Below are positions 35,520 through 44,173 of a stretch of DNA of 64,000 nt, in pieces. The stretch covers positions 62,001 to 126,000 of the forward strand of contig JAEYLC010000044.1 in NCBI GenBank assembly GCA_023461435.1, written 5' to 3'. Each line of letters begins with the position of its first letter. Within the stretch, counting starts at the first letter, position 1. Position numbers and translations under genes: made by a program. The DNA is from Bacillota bacterium (GTDB lineage Bacteria; Bacillota; Clostridia; Christensenellales; SZUA-584). Under the pieces are notes generated by a model that was given only the letters and a program-made list of their open reading frames with translations, made no database searches and was not told where the DNA came from.

Positions 35520-36194
35520 GTGGACCGCGTTCAGCGCCACTTTGAAGAAGAAGCGAAAGAGTATGATACGATCATTCAAAATCTGATTCCGAATTACAAA
35601 GCGATGGTCGATATCCTTGTTTCCATACTGCCGTTTACGGGGCAGCAAGCCTTTGAGATGATCGACCTTGGGTGCGGAACGGGCACCGTCTCCAAAGCGG
35701 TGAAGGACGCTTTTCCCGCGGTTAAGGTCACATGCGTCGATATCGCGGCCAACATGCTCGATATCGCCGGGCAGAAGGTCGGTGCGGAGACAACGCTGAT
35801 ACAGGCGGATTTCAACTCGTTTGAATTCCCGCAAAAATATGATGCCGTCGTTTCGTCGCTCGCGCTGCACCACCTTGAGACCGACGACGACAAGCTCAAA
35901 TTCTACGAAAAAATATACGGCGCGCTGAACCCTGGCGGCATCTTCATCAACATCGACGTTGTGCAGGGCAGCGGCGACGTGCTGCAGGATGTCTATATGC
36001 AAAAATGGAAGGCGTTTATGCTCACGAACGTTTCGGCGCAAGAGGTGGAGCACAAGTGGATACCCTCTTATTATGCGGAGGATCACCCGACGGCGCTGCT
36101 CTCGCATTTTGACATGCTCGCGCAGTGCGGCTTTACGGATATCGACGTGGTGTATAAGCATTATAACTACGCCGTTTATTGCGGCAGAAAATAA
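35520..36194 (+). CDS. Class I SAM-dependent methyltransferase
   Basis: 224 residues from GTG 35520, five bases after AAGGGAGGA; the earlier ATG at 35409 lies before the SPFH terminator and the promoter. Motif I is MIDLGCGTGTVSKAV near residue 44, followed by the acidic strand VTCVDIAANML, QADFNSF and the post-motif VVSSLALHHLETDD. It resembles small-molecule methyltransferases of the UbiE/CmoA type. Substrate unknown. Confidence 0.88.
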   Translation: MDRVQRHFEEEAKEYDTIIQNLIPNYKAMVDILVSILPFTGQQAFEMIDLGCGTGTVSKAVKDAFPAVKVTCVDIAANMLDIAGQKVGAETTLIQADFNSFEFPQKYDAVVSSLALHHLETDDDKLKFYEKIYGALNPGGIFINIDVVQGSGDVLQDVYMQKWKAFMLTNVSAQEVEHKWIPSYYAEDHPTALLSHFDMLAQCGFTDIDVVYKHYNYAVYCGRK

Positions 36195-36274
36195 TAGCTC
36201 ATATAAAAACCCCTTCAAAAAAAGCTCAATATGCCCCTCCTGATCCCTTTGGGCCTCGGCAGAGTACGAATAAA

Positions 36275-36292
36275 TAGTTGCACATACAACTA
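36275..36292. promoter_or_regulatory. MarR operator
   Basis: TAGTTG and CAACTA flank six bases (36275-36292), a perfect 6+6 palindrome of the classical MarR half-site. A TATAAT follows at 36301-36306, so binding would block the promoter of the MarR-MFS operon. Confidence 0.8.
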
Positions 36293-36334
36293 AATGACGA
36301 TATAATCAGTGCTGAACCAAAGGCGGGAATGAGC

Positions 36335-36763
36335 ATGGCGGATTTCGGGCGATGGATATCCATACTGTACCGGTATGGACAAAGCTACATGAATAAGCAG
36401 GTGGAACCCTTGGGGCTTGGCAAGGGGCAGCTTCCTGTTCTGCTTTTTTTGTACCGGTATGGCGGCAGCAGCCAGCAGCAGCTTACGGACTATCTGCGGG
36501 TGGATAAGGGTTGCATTGCCAAAACGATAAAGAAGCTGGAACAGGATGGGTACGTGACGCGCGAGACCGATTCAAACGACAAGCGCGCTTTCAGCGTCCA
36601 CCTGACGCAAAAGGCCAAAGACGCGGTGCCCACGATCCGCCGGGCGATTGACAGCTGGGAGGATGTGGTCACAGCGGGGCTTAACGATGAAGAAAAAGCC
36701 GTTGCCGGGCAGATCATATACAAAATGGCTAAAAACGCATACAACTATAAGGACAGGACTTAA
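36335..36763 (+). CDS. MarR family transcriptional regulator
   Basis: 142 residues from ATG 36335, seven bases after AGGCGGG; the ATG at 36329 is too close and that at 36278 overlaps the operator. The winged helix is clear: QQQLTDYLRVDKGCIAKTIK, then LEQDGYVTRETDSNDKRAFS with the wing. It ends four bases before the MFS exporter gene and should repress itself and that gene. Confidence 0.92.
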   Translation: MADFGRWISILYRYGQSYMNKQVEPLGLGKGQLPVLLFLYRYGGSSQQQLTDYLRVDKGCIAKTIKKLEQDGYVTRETDSNDKRAFSVHLTQKAKDAVPTIRRAIDSWEDVVTAGLNDEEKAVAGQIIYKMAKNAYNYKDRT

Positions 36764-36767
36764 AAGC

Positions 36768-38200
36768 ATGAAGAAAATTCAATACAAATGGATTGCGCTC
36801 TCCTGCACCACACTCGGTGCTCTTTTTTCTGTGTTAAGCGGCAGCACGCTGATCATTGCGCTGCCGGCAATCATGAAGGACTTAAACGCGAGCATGGACA
36901 TCATCATATGGACGGTGATGATCTATATGCTTTCGCTGACGATACTCGTGCCCTCCATCGGGCGCATGGCCGATATGATCGGCCGCAAGAAGCTTTTTTT
37001 AAGTGGTTTTGTGGTGTTCACCGTCGGTTCCATACTCTGCGGGCTCAGCGCGACAGGCACGCAGCTGCTGCTGTTCCGGTTTGTGCAGTCGATCGGCGGA
37101 TCGTTGCTTGTGGCGAACAGCACGCCGATTGTGGCCGACGCGTTTCCGAAGAACGAGTTCGGCAAAGCGATGGGCATCAACGGCATGGTGATCAGCGTCG
37201 CGTCGGTGATCGGGCCGATACTCGGCGGCGCGTTCATCAACATCGGCTGGCGCTACATATTCTATATCAACGTGCCCATCGGCATCATCGGCACGATCTG
37301 GGGCGCGCTGAAGCTCAAAGAGCTCGATGTGCTGCCCGAAAAGCAAAAGTTCGACTGGGCGGGCACGCTTGTGTTCACCTTAGGCATCACGATGCTGCTG
37401 CTTGGGCTCACGATGGGCGGCTTTTACGGCTGGCTGCGCTTTGATGTGATCGCGTTTTTTGTGGGAGCGGTGGTGCTGCTGGCGGCGTTTGTCGTCATCG
37501 AGTCAAAGGTGTCTCAGCCGATGCTCGATCTGAACCTGTTTAAAACGCGTGTGCTCGCGTTTGCGTATACGAGCAACCTGCTAAACGGCATCGCGCGCGG
37601 CGCCGTGACGTTCATGCTTGTGTTTTATTTCCAGGGCATCAAGGCGTACGACCCCGTGATCGCGGGCGTTCTGCTTGCGCCGTTCGCCGTGTCCATGATG
37701 ATTATGGCGCCCATCAGCGGGTGGCTGTCCGACAGAATCGGCTCGCGCGGCATCAGCTCCCTGGGGCTGCTGATTTCGGCGGTGGGGCTGTTGGGGCTCG
37801 TCGGCATCACGCAGGATTCGTCGGTTTTTGAGCTGTCCGTCTGGATGTTCATCTCGGGGCTTGGCTCCGGCATGTTCTTCTCACCGAACACGAGCGCGAT
37901 CATGAGCGCCGTGGCATCGCGGCGGGCGTGCGCACCATGATGAACAACGCGGGCAGCGTGATCAGCATCGCGTTTGCGATGGCAATTGTGTCGTCGAGCA
38001 TTGACCCCGAGGCGCTACAGGGCCTCTTTGCGGGGACGCAGGTCGGCTCGCAGGGCATCGCTGTTGATCTGTTTATCGGCGGTCTCAAGTCCGTATTTTT
38101 GGTATCCACAGTTATCAGCCTTTTCGCGGCGTTTATTTCATTCTTAAGAGGAAAAGAGACAGTGGACGGCGAAAATATGCTTAAGAGAGCTAAAGTATAA
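36768..38200 (+). pseudogene. MFS drug exporter (EmrB/QacA, DHA2 type), disrupted by a small deletion
   Basis: Two frames form one 14-span exporter. The first (36768-37940) covers residues 1 to about 380, with motif A as GRMADMIGRKKLFL near residue 65 and motif C as INGMVISVASVIGPILGGAF. The second (to 38200) continues with GIAAGVRTMMNNAG and the last two spans. At 37911-37915 the reading jumps from SAV straight to GIAAGV; relatives have five residues of the P-x-x-R-R type in between. The change is therefore best explained by loss of about 16 bases, not by a one-base error. The product would lack its last two spans and is probably inactive. Downstream of its MarR regulator. Confidence 0.8.
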
Positions 38201-38220
38201 GATTTGAAACGGAGCCGTGT

Positions 38221-38451
38221 ATGAATAAAGAAAAGAATTTGAAATCGGTCAAAGCGGGGGTCATCATCGCCGCCGTCGCGGTGCTGATCGCGACGGCCAA
38301 TCTGATTGTGGCCAGCGCCATGGGCCCATCGGTTTTATTGTGGTCGGGCATCGCGATATTTTTCAGCACGCTGACGATATTGTTTTCGAACTTAAGCTCA
38401 TACCGCAAAAAGAAAAAGCAGCTTGATGAAGAAGGCGCCGAAAAAAATTAA
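38221..38451 (+). CDS. Small two-span membrane protein
   Basis: 76 residues with two hydrophobic segments (about 12-34 and 37-58) between a basic N-terminus (NKEKNLKSVK) and a basic tail (SYRKKKKQLDEEG). It follows the broken exporter by 20 bases and may share its transcript. No family recognised. Confidence 0.65.
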   Translation: MNKEKNLKSVKAGVIIAAVAVLIATANLIVASAMGPSVLLWSGIAIFFSTLTILFSNLSSYRKKKKQLDEEGAEKN

Positions 38452-38458
38452 AAAGTGG

Positions 38459-38487
38459 TTGATTAACGGTGAAGGTTATATTATAAT
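38459..38487 (+). promoter_or_regulatory. Promoter of tRNA-Val
   Basis: TTGATT (38459-38464), 17 bases, TATAAT (38482-38487), about 20 bases before the tRNA. Confidence 0.75.
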
Positions 38488-38506
38488 AGCTTACGCACTA
38501 AAAAGC

Positions 38507-38583
38507 GGAGGTATGGCTCAGCCGGTTAGAGCGCTCGCTTCACATGCGAGAGGTCGCTGGTTCGAATCCAGCTATCTCCACCA
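38507..38583 (+). tRNA. tRNA-Val (anticodon CAC)
   Basis: 77-nt cloverleaf with encoded CCA. Acceptor GGAGGTA/TATCTCC, anticodon stem CTCGC/GCGAG with loop TTCACAT (anticodon CAC), T arm GCTGG-TTCGAAT-CCAGC. Confidence 0.96.
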
Positions 38584-38622
38584 AAATAAAACAGCACCTC
38601 TTGTGGGTGCTGTTTTATTTTG
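38583..38622 (+). terminator. Terminator after tRNA-Val
   Basis: AAAATAAAACAGCACC pairs with GGTGCTGTTTTATTTT over 15-16 bases, giving a symmetrical terminator usable from both strands. Confidence 0.85.
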
Positions 38623-38625
38623 ACG

Positions 38626-38860
38626 TAGCTGGATTCGAAGGGCGGATTAAGAAAACGTGCCCGGTGGCACGTTTTCCCGCCCCGGTTCTGCGACAAAAGC
38701 AACGGATATCATGTGGCAACGGTGCGGACGAGTAGCGACGATTTACACGAATCCAGCTATCTCCGCAACAATATTACCGGATTCGAAGGCGGATTAAGAA
38801 AATTGTCAGACAATTTTCCCACCCCGGCTTTGCGAGCTTGCTCGCGTTTAAGTCAAAAAC
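38626..38860. repeat. tRNA-Val-derived repeat array
   Basis: TAGCTGGATTCGAA (38626-38639) is the reverse complement of the tRNA T arm. CGAATCCAGCTATCTCC (38748-38764) repeats 17 bases of the tRNA 3' end in direct orientation. CCGGATTCGAAGG (38778-38790) is a third, inverted, partial copy. After the first and third copies the same segment follows: GCGGATTAAGAAAA, an internal hairpin (different sequence in each), then TTTTCCC-CCCCGG and TGCGA. The 300 bases from here to the next promoter contain no credible gene. Confidence 0.75.
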
Positions 38861-38978
38861 GTTCTGATCGCTCGATGAGGCTTGGCTTAAAAGCAAAGGG
38901 GCCGTACGGAGAGAACACCGCACGATTTTTTAATAGATCAATCGCAGAAAAGCATTGAAAAAATTGGACGATTATTAT

Positions 38979-39007
38979 TTGATAATAAACCCGCGTTTGT
39001 GTATAAT
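38979..39007 (+). promoter_or_regulatory. Promoter of the aminotransferase gene
   Basis: TTGATA (38979-38984), 17 bases, TATAAT (39002-39007). Transcription begins near 39014, which excludes the in-frame ATG at 38999 as start. Confidence 0.8.
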
Positions 39008-39043
39008 CATGACAATATTAAACGAAAAGTGGAGATGAGCAGC

Positions 39044-40228
39044 GTGGCTTTGACATATGCGAAACGCATGAGCAATTTAAAGGCATCGGAAATCAGGGAG
39101 ATACTCAAGGTGACGGAGTCGCCCGATATCATATCGTTTGCGGGCGGGCTGCCCGCGCCGGAGCTTTTTCCTGCCAGGGAAATCATCGAGGTGAACCGCA
39201 TCGTGCTTGAGGAAGCCGCCGAATCGGCGTTGCAATATTCCACGACGGAGGGGTTTAAGCCGCTGCGCCAATGGATCGCCACGCGCATGAACACGCATCA
39301 GGGCACCGCGTTTGACGCGGACAATATACTGATCACGCACGGCTCGCAGCAATCGCTCGATCTCTCGGGGAAGGTGTTTTTAGACGAGGGCGACGCGGTG
39401 CTCTGCGAAAGCCCCACATATCTTGCGGCCATCACGGCATTCCGCGCATACGGCGTCCATTTTATAAGCGTGCCGACTGACGACGACGGCATGAAAACGG
39501 ACGAGCTTGAGAAAATACTCAAAGAAACGGACCGCGCCAAAGCGATTTACGTAATTCCCAATTTCCAGAACCCGACGGGCCGGACATGGAGCCTTGAGAG
39601 AAGGCAAGCGCTCGCGCGGCTCTCCGCCGAATATGAGACGGCCGTAATCGAGGACAACCCGTACGGAGAGCTGCGGTTTGCGGGAGAGGCGCTGCCATCC
39701 GTCAAATCATTTGACGCGGCAGGCAATGTGCTTTTGACAGGGACGTTCTCGAAAATATTCTGCCCCGGATACCGCATCGGCTGGATCGCGGGAGACAAGG
39801 ACATCATCAGAAAATACGTGCTCGTCAAGCAGGGGACCGATCTGCAGTGCAACACGCTCGCGCAAATGGAGATTGCGAAATACCTGGAGCTTTATGATAT
39901 CGACGCGCACATCCGGACGATACGCGCCGTATATAAGCTGCGCCGCGACCTGATGGTGAAAATGATGGAAAGCGAGTTCCCGCAGGGCATTGCGTTCACG
40001 CGTCCGCAGGGCGGGCTGTTCGCATGGGTAGAGCTGCCGGCTCATGTCAACGCGCGCGATGTGCTGATAAAAAGCCTTGAAGAAAAGGTGGCGTTTGTGC
40101 CGGGCGGCTCGTTCTTCCCGAACGGCGGCCATGAGAACACGCTGCGCCTTAATTTTTCGAATATGCCCGAGAACAGGATCGAAGAGGGCATGCGGCGGTT
40201 GGCCAAGGTGCTGCGTACGTTTATTTAG
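39044..40228 (+). CDS. PLP-dependent aminotransferase (2-aminoadipate transaminase-like, fold type I)
   Basis: 394 residues if translation starts at GTG 39044, nine bases after GGAG; the ATG at 39035 directly abuts that box and is less likely. Typical class I/II features: LKASEIREILK and IISFAGGLPAPELFP at the N-terminus, the PLP Lys in GTFSKIFCPGYRIGW near 235, and a C-terminal RLNFSNMPENRIEEG. This subgroup (LysN/ARO8-like) transfers amino groups between 2-oxoglutarate and aromatic, branched or aminoadipate substrates. It is followed at 13 bases by a 2-hydroxyacid dehydrogenase, so a 2-oxo acid made by one enzyme may be reduced by the other. Confidence 0.9.
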   Translation: MALTYAKRMSNLKASEIREILKVTESPDIISFAGGLPAPELFPAREIIEVNRIVLEEAAESALQYSTTEGFKPLRQWIATRMNTHQGTAFDADNILITHGSQQSLDLSGKVFLDEGDAVLCESPTYLAAITAFRAYGVHFISVPTDDDGMKTDELEKILKETDRAKAIYVIPNFQNPTGRTWSLERRQALARLSAEYETAVIEDNPYGELRFAGEALPSVKSFDAAGNVLLTGTFSKIFCPGYRIGWIAGDKDIIRKYVLVKQGTDLQCNTLAQMEIAKYLELYDIDAHIRTIRAVYKLRRDLMVKMMESEFPQGIAFTRPQGGLFAWVELPAHVNARDVLIKSLEEKVAFVPGGSFFPNGGHENTLRLNFSNMPENRIEEGMRRLAKVLRTFI

Positions 40229-40241
40229 AAGGAGAAGAGCG

Positions 40242-41276
40242 ATGAAAAAGGTCACGTTTTACGACACGAAGCCGTACGACAGGGTGTGGATGGACGCGCT
40301 CAAACGCGAATACGGCCTGCAGATCAAGTATTTTGACAGCAAGCTCAACGCCGATACCGTGTCGCTCGCGCGCGGCAGCGATGCCGTCTGCGTGTTTGTC
40401 AACGACACGGTGGACTTAGAGGTGATCGACGCGCTTTATGAATATGGCATTCGCATACTTGCGCTGCGTTGCGCGGGCTTTAACAATGTGAACTTCAAAG
40501 CGGCGTTTGAGAAGCTGCATGTGGTGCGCGTGCCCGCCTATTCGCCGTACGCGGTGGCGGAGCATGCCATGGCGCTGCTGCTGGCTGTCAACCGCAAGGT
40601 GCACCGCGCTTACAACCGCACGCGTGATTTCAACTTCAACATCAACGGCCTCACGGGCTTCGATCTGCACGGCAAAACCGTGGGCGTGATCGGCACGGGC
40701 AAGATCGGCCGCGTGTTTATCGACATTTGCAAGGGCTTTGGCATGAACGTGATCGCGTACGATCCGTATCCCGCGAAGGCCGCGGACTTTGAATACGTCT
40801 CGTGCAAAGACCTGATGCGCCGCGCCGATGTGATCTCGCTGCACTGCCCGTTAACGCCCGATACCCGGCATATCATCAACGAGGAGTCGTTGTCGCTTGC
40901 CAAGCATGGCGTGACGGTTATCAACACGTCGCGCGGCGGCCTCATCGATACCATGGCGCTGCTCACTGCCATCAAAGACGGCCGTGTGCGCGGCGCGGGG
41001 CTCGATGTGTATGAGGAGGAATCCGAGCTGTTCTTCGAGGACTTCTCGAATACCATCGTGCAGGACGATATACTTGCGCGCCTTGTGTCGCTGCCCAACG
41101 TGATACTGACGTCGCATCAGGCGTTTTTGACCGACGAGGCGCTTGAGAAGATCGCGCATGTCACGCTGGACAACATAAAACGCTTCTTTGACGACGGCAG
41201 CCTGCCGAATGAAATTTGCTATCAGTGCGATAAACAGCCGGGCTGTCCAAAGGACCATGTGAAGCCGTGTTTTTAA
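40242..41276 (+). CDS. D-2-hydroxyacid dehydrogenase (D-lactate dehydrogenase-like)
   Basis: 344 residues from ATG 40242 after AAGGAGAAG. NAD-binding motif GVIGTGKIG near 147; catalytic Arg in INTSRGGLID, Glu in AGLDVYEEE, His in LTSHQAFLT. The DxxxE segment and lengths fit the LdhA-type fermentative D-lactate dehydrogenases. An unusual Cys-rich tail (YQCDKQPGCPKDHVKPCF) ends the protein. Co-transcribed with the aminotransferase, so the physiological substrate may be an amino-acid-derived 2-oxo acid rather than pyruvate. Confidence 0.9.
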   Translation: MKKVTFYDTKPYDRVWMDALKREYGLQIKYFDSKLNADTVSLARGSDAVCVFVNDTVDLEVIDALYEYGIRILALRCAGFNNVNFKAAFEKLHVVRVPAYSPYAVAEHAMALLLAVNRKVHRAYNRTRDFNFNINGLTGFDLHGKTVGVIGTGKIGRVFIDICKGFGMNVIAYDPYPAKAADFEYVSCKDLMRRADVISLHCPLTPDTRHIINEESLSLAKHGVTVINTSRGGLIDTMALLTAIKDGRVRGAGLDVYEEESELFFEDFSNTIVQDDILARLVSLPNVILTSHQAFLTDEALEKIAHVTLDNIKRFFDDGSLPNEICYQCDKQPGCPKDHVKPCF

Positions 41277-41341
41277 ATGTGCGGATTTGATTCCGCGCGT
41301 TATTCGTTGTGACGCAATGTTGATATATGTGCCCAAAAGTC

Positions 41342-41377
41342 AGCAAGGAACATTAAAAGTTCTTTGCTTTTTTTTAT
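41342..41377 (+). terminator. Terminator after the 2-hydroxyacid dehydrogenase
   Basis: AGCAAGGAAC pairs with GTTCTTTGCT (one mismatch) and runs into eight T. Confidence 0.8.
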
Positions 41378-41388
41378 TAAAAAGATAC

Positions 41389-41440
41389 TTGACAGGAAGG
41401 CAAAAAGCGGTTATATTTTGACTGACTGATAAGTCAATCA
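41389..41440 (+). promoter_or_regulatory. Promoter and TetR operator of the FAD oxidoreductase operon
   Basis: TTGACA (41389-41394), 17 bases, TATATT (41412-41417). Directly after it lies a 22-bp imperfect palindrome (41419-41440; 18 of 22 positions symmetric), with arms TTGACT and AGTCAA. A repressor bound there would block transcription start. Confidence 0.8.
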
Positions 41441-41456
41441 AAAAAAGGAGGCGGCT

Positions 41457-42050
41457 ATGAGTCCGAGGAATGAAGAACAAAACGCGCTGATAAAAGATGA
41501 GAGGCGCGAGCAGATATTATCGGCGGCGCTCAAGGTGTTTGCGCGGCGCGGCTTTGCGGCGACGAAAATCAGTGACATCGTCGCACAGGGCGGCATGAGC
41601 CACGGCCTTGTATACCATTACTTCAAATCGAAGGAAGAGATATTCTATGAGCTGCTGCACCGGGCGCTTTCCACCTCGGGCGAATCGCTGCTGATGGTGG
41701 AGGCCATGCCATTAAGCCCGCTGCAGAAAGTGTATGAGACGGCAAAATATATACTCAATGGCATTGACCAATGGGAAGACACCTCGTATTACTTCCTGAT
41801 CGTGATACACGCCGCCATGATGGATACAAAGGAAAACGAAAGGGTATTTTCGGATTCCGAGGTTCCCGTCGAGTCACTGATGAGAATATTGAAGCAGGGG
41901 CAGGAGCTCGGTGAGGTCAGAGACGGCGATACACGCGAGATGGCCATACTGTTTTTCGCGGCGATACAGGGCGTCGCGTTCTACAAGCTCAGCATGCCGA
42001 ATTTCAGGCTGCCAAACCCGGAACTGCTGGTTTCCATGGTGAAAGAATAA
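41457..42050 (+). CDS. TetR/AcrR family regulator of the FAD oxidoreductase
   Basis: 197 residues. DNA-binding domain: ILSAALKVFARRGFAATKIS, DIVAQGGMSHGLVYHYFKSK. The C-terminal domain is of the general TetR type. GGAGG precedes the ATG. It is followed at 26 bases by the FAD oxidoreductase gene and has a palindrome at its own promoter, so the two-gene operon is probably autorepressed. Confidence 0.9.
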   Translation: MSPRNEEQNALIKDERREQILSAALKVFARRGFAATKISDIVAQGGMSHGLVYHYFKSKEEIFYELLHRALSTSGESLLMVEAMPLSPLQKVYETAKYILNGIDQWEDTSYYFLIVIHAAMMDTKENERVFSDSEVPVESLMRILKQGQELGEVRDGDTREMAILFFAAIQGVAFYKLSMPNFRLPNPELLVSMVKE

Positions 42051-42076
42051 TTTATGAATAAACGGAGGGCACAAAT

Positions 42077-43564
42077 ATGACAAAGGTGGTTATCATCGGG
42101 GCGGGTATCTCGGGGCTTACCTGCGGTATCTACGCGCAAATTAACGGATTTGATACGCGCATCTACGAGATGAACAGCATTCCGGGCGGAGAATGCACGG
42201 GATGGGACAGGGGCGGCTATCACTTTGACGGCTGCATTCACTGGCTGATGGGTTCCAAGCCCGGCACATCGCTTCATGACATCTGGCGTACGGCCGGCGC
42301 GCTGGATGACAGCGTGAGGATCGTCAATCACGATGTTTTTGCGCGGTATGAGGAGGGCGGGCGCGCCGTGAACCTTTACACCAATACCGACAAGCTTGAA
42401 AAGCACCTGCTTGAGATTTCCCCGCAGGACAAAAAGGAGATCAAACGGCTTTGCAAGGCGCTGCGCTCGCTGGGCGAAGTCAGTATGCCCCTCGACAAGC
42501 CGATGGATCAGATGACGATGGGCGACGGACTCAAGTTCGTCGGCAAAAACATCACAAAGCTGGGACAGCTTAATTTCTTCAACAATATAAAAATGGACGA
42601 CTATGTGATGCTTTTCAAAGAGCCTCTGCTGCAGCATGCGCTCAGGAGCGCAATTCCCGGCGATTATAACGCCAATGCGCTTGTGATGTCGATGGCTGGT
42701 ATGAATATCGGCGATTCGGGCTATCCGGTGGGCGGTTCGCGCGCGCTCGCGAAGCGCATGGAACAGCGGTATCTTGGCTTGGGCGGGCAGATATCGTACA
42801 AGAGCCGTGTCGAAAAGGTCATCATCGAAAACGGCAAAGCCAAGGGTATCAGATTGGCAAACGGCGAAGAGGTGTTCGGCGATACCGTGGTATCGTGCGC
42901 GGACGCTTACGCCACGCTTTATAAGATGCTCGATAACAAATACACGCCCGAAATTTACCGCAATCTGTTTGAGAACCCGGAGAAGCACTTCGCGCCGACC
43001 TGCTCGCTCGTATTTTTGGGTATTGACTGCGAAATCAAGGAGAACTGGCGATGCGTCAATATCCGGCGGGATCAGCCAGTCAGCATCGGCGGACAAACAA
43101 TGCAGGATATCATGCTGATGAATTATTCGTTTGACGGTACGCTCGCGCCCCAGGGCAAAACGGTGATCAGTGCATTTTACGACGGGGATTACGACTACTG
43201 GAAAACCGTGCATGAAGACAAAGAAAAGTATAAGCAGGAAAAGGAACGCTTAAAGCAGGACGCGATCGATGTGATTTTAAAGCGGTATCCGCAGGCGGAA
43301 GGAAAGATTGAAGCGACGGATGTGGTGACGCCGATGACGTATGTGCGCTATTGCGACGCGTGGCGCGGCTCGTGGATGAGCTGGGGCGACAGCGGCAAGG
43401 ATATCCCGCGCTATTTCCCCGGCAAGCTCGAGGGGCTTGAAAACTTCGTGCTCTCGGGCATGTGGACGCTGCCGCCGGGCGGCTTGCCGGGCGCGGCGGC
43501 TTCCGGCCGGTTTACGGCCCACCGCCTGACGGAAGCGCAGGGGCGAGAATTTAAAACGAAGTAA
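42077..43564 (+). CDS. FAD-dependent oxidoreductase (phytoene desaturase/amine oxidase-like)
   Basis: 495 residues. The N-terminal dinucleotide-binding motif is VVIIGAGISGLTCGIYAQIN followed by the acidic residue in IYEMN, then PGGECTGW. A middle YPVGGSRALAKRMEQRY and a C-terminal GMWTLPPGGLPGAAASGR close the FAD site. Such CrtI-like proteins in anaerobes oxidise or saturate isoprenoid, retinol-like or bile-acid-like substrates; which one is not evident. Preceded by its TetR regulator. Confidence 0.87.
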   Translation: MTKVVIIGAGISGLTCGIYAQINGFDTRIYEMNSIPGGECTGWDRGGYHFDGCIHWLMGSKPGTSLHDIWRTAGALDDSVRIVNHDVFARYEEGGRAVNLYTNTDKLEKHLLEISPQDKKEIKRLCKALRSLGEVSMPLDKPMDQMTMGDGLKFVGKNITKLGQLNFFNNIKMDDYVMLFKEPLLQHALRSAIPGDYNANALVMSMAGMNIGDSGYPVGGSRALAKRMEQRYLGLGGQISYKSRVEKVIIENGKAKGIRLANGEEVFGDTVVSCADAYATLYKMLDNKYTPEIYRNLFENPEKHFAPTCSLVFLGIDCEIKENWRCVNIRRDQPVSIGGQTMQDIMLMNYSFDGTLAPQGKTVISAFYDGDYDYWKTVHEDKEKYKQEKERLKQDAIDVILKRYPQAEGKIEATDVVTPMTYVRYCDAWRGSWMSWGDSGKDIPRYFPGKLEGLENFVLSGMWTLPPGGLPGAAASGRFTAHRLTEAQGREFKTK

Positions 43565-43570
43565 CAAAAC

Positions 43571-43592
43571 GGGCGGCCTGTGGCCGCCCTCA
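43571..43592. terminator. Hairpin terminator between FAD oxidoreductase and nitroreductase 2
   Basis: GGGCGGCC and GGCCGCCC pair around TGT, followed by TCATTT. It lies between convergent genes. Confidence 0.7.
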
Positions 43593-43601
43593 TTTATCAT
43601 G

Positions 43602-44117
43602 TCAGTATTTGTCCCGGTGCACCATATGCGTGTGGAACGTATTGTGCGGCTGTGAGACGTTGTCCGGATATCCGAGCGATACGACGGAAAACGGGAGGAT
43701 GTCTTCGGGGATTTCGTAGATCTCGCGCACCTTGCTCATCCTGTCTTCATGCGGATACAGCCCCAAATACACGCCGCCGAGCCTCTGCGCGTGCGCCGCG
43801 AGCAAAATGCATGTCGTGCTGTTTGCGCAGTCCTGAATGAAAAACTCATCGGGTTTGGCGTGGTAGCCGCTGACACGCGCCAGCACGAGTATTGCGAGCG
43901 GCGCTTTTTTGAGCATGCTCCAGTAAGAGACGATATGCGAGACCGCCTCCTTCTTCTCGGCGTCCTGCATCACGAGAAATTCCCACGGCTGTGAGTTCAT
44001 GGCGGACGGCGCGTACATGCCCGCTTTCAAAAGGTTATGGATCACATCCTCGCTGACCGGTTTATCCTGATACACACGGCAGCTGCGTCTCTCAAGTATC
44101 GTGGTTAAGGCATCCAT
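43602..44117 (-). CDS. Nitroreductase-family FMN oxidoreductase 2
   Basis: 171 residues from ATG 44117, with GGAG upstream. FMN-binding elements: ILERRSCRVYQDKPVSEDVI at the start and APSAMNSQPWEFLVMQD; C-terminal VVSLGYPDN. It is shorter than typical NfsA/NfsB and close to the small nitroreductases of anaerobes. It lies 56 bases behind the SDR gene, possibly in one transcript. Confidence 0.87.
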   Translation of the reverse strand: MDALTTILERRSCRVYQDKPVSEDVIHNLLKAGMYAPSAMNSQPWEFLVMQDAEKKEAVSHIVSYWSMLKKAPLAILVLARVSGYHAKPDEFFIQDCANSTTCILLAAHAQRLGGVYLGLYPHEDRMSKVREIYEIPEDILPFSVVSLGYPDNVSQPHNTFHTHMVHRDKY

Positions 44118-44173
44118 AAGCTTATTCTCCTTTAAACTGTTTTTCGTATGTCCAAACCGCGTCGGCGGGCGGA

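Noticed and set aside
38544..38735. 63-residue frame downstream of tRNA-Val
   Set aside because: It starts inside the tRNA and crosses the terminator and tRNA-derived repeats.
41981..43213. 410-residue open frame on the minus strand
   Set aside because: Antisense to the FAD oxidoreductase, whose motifs are complete on the plus strand.
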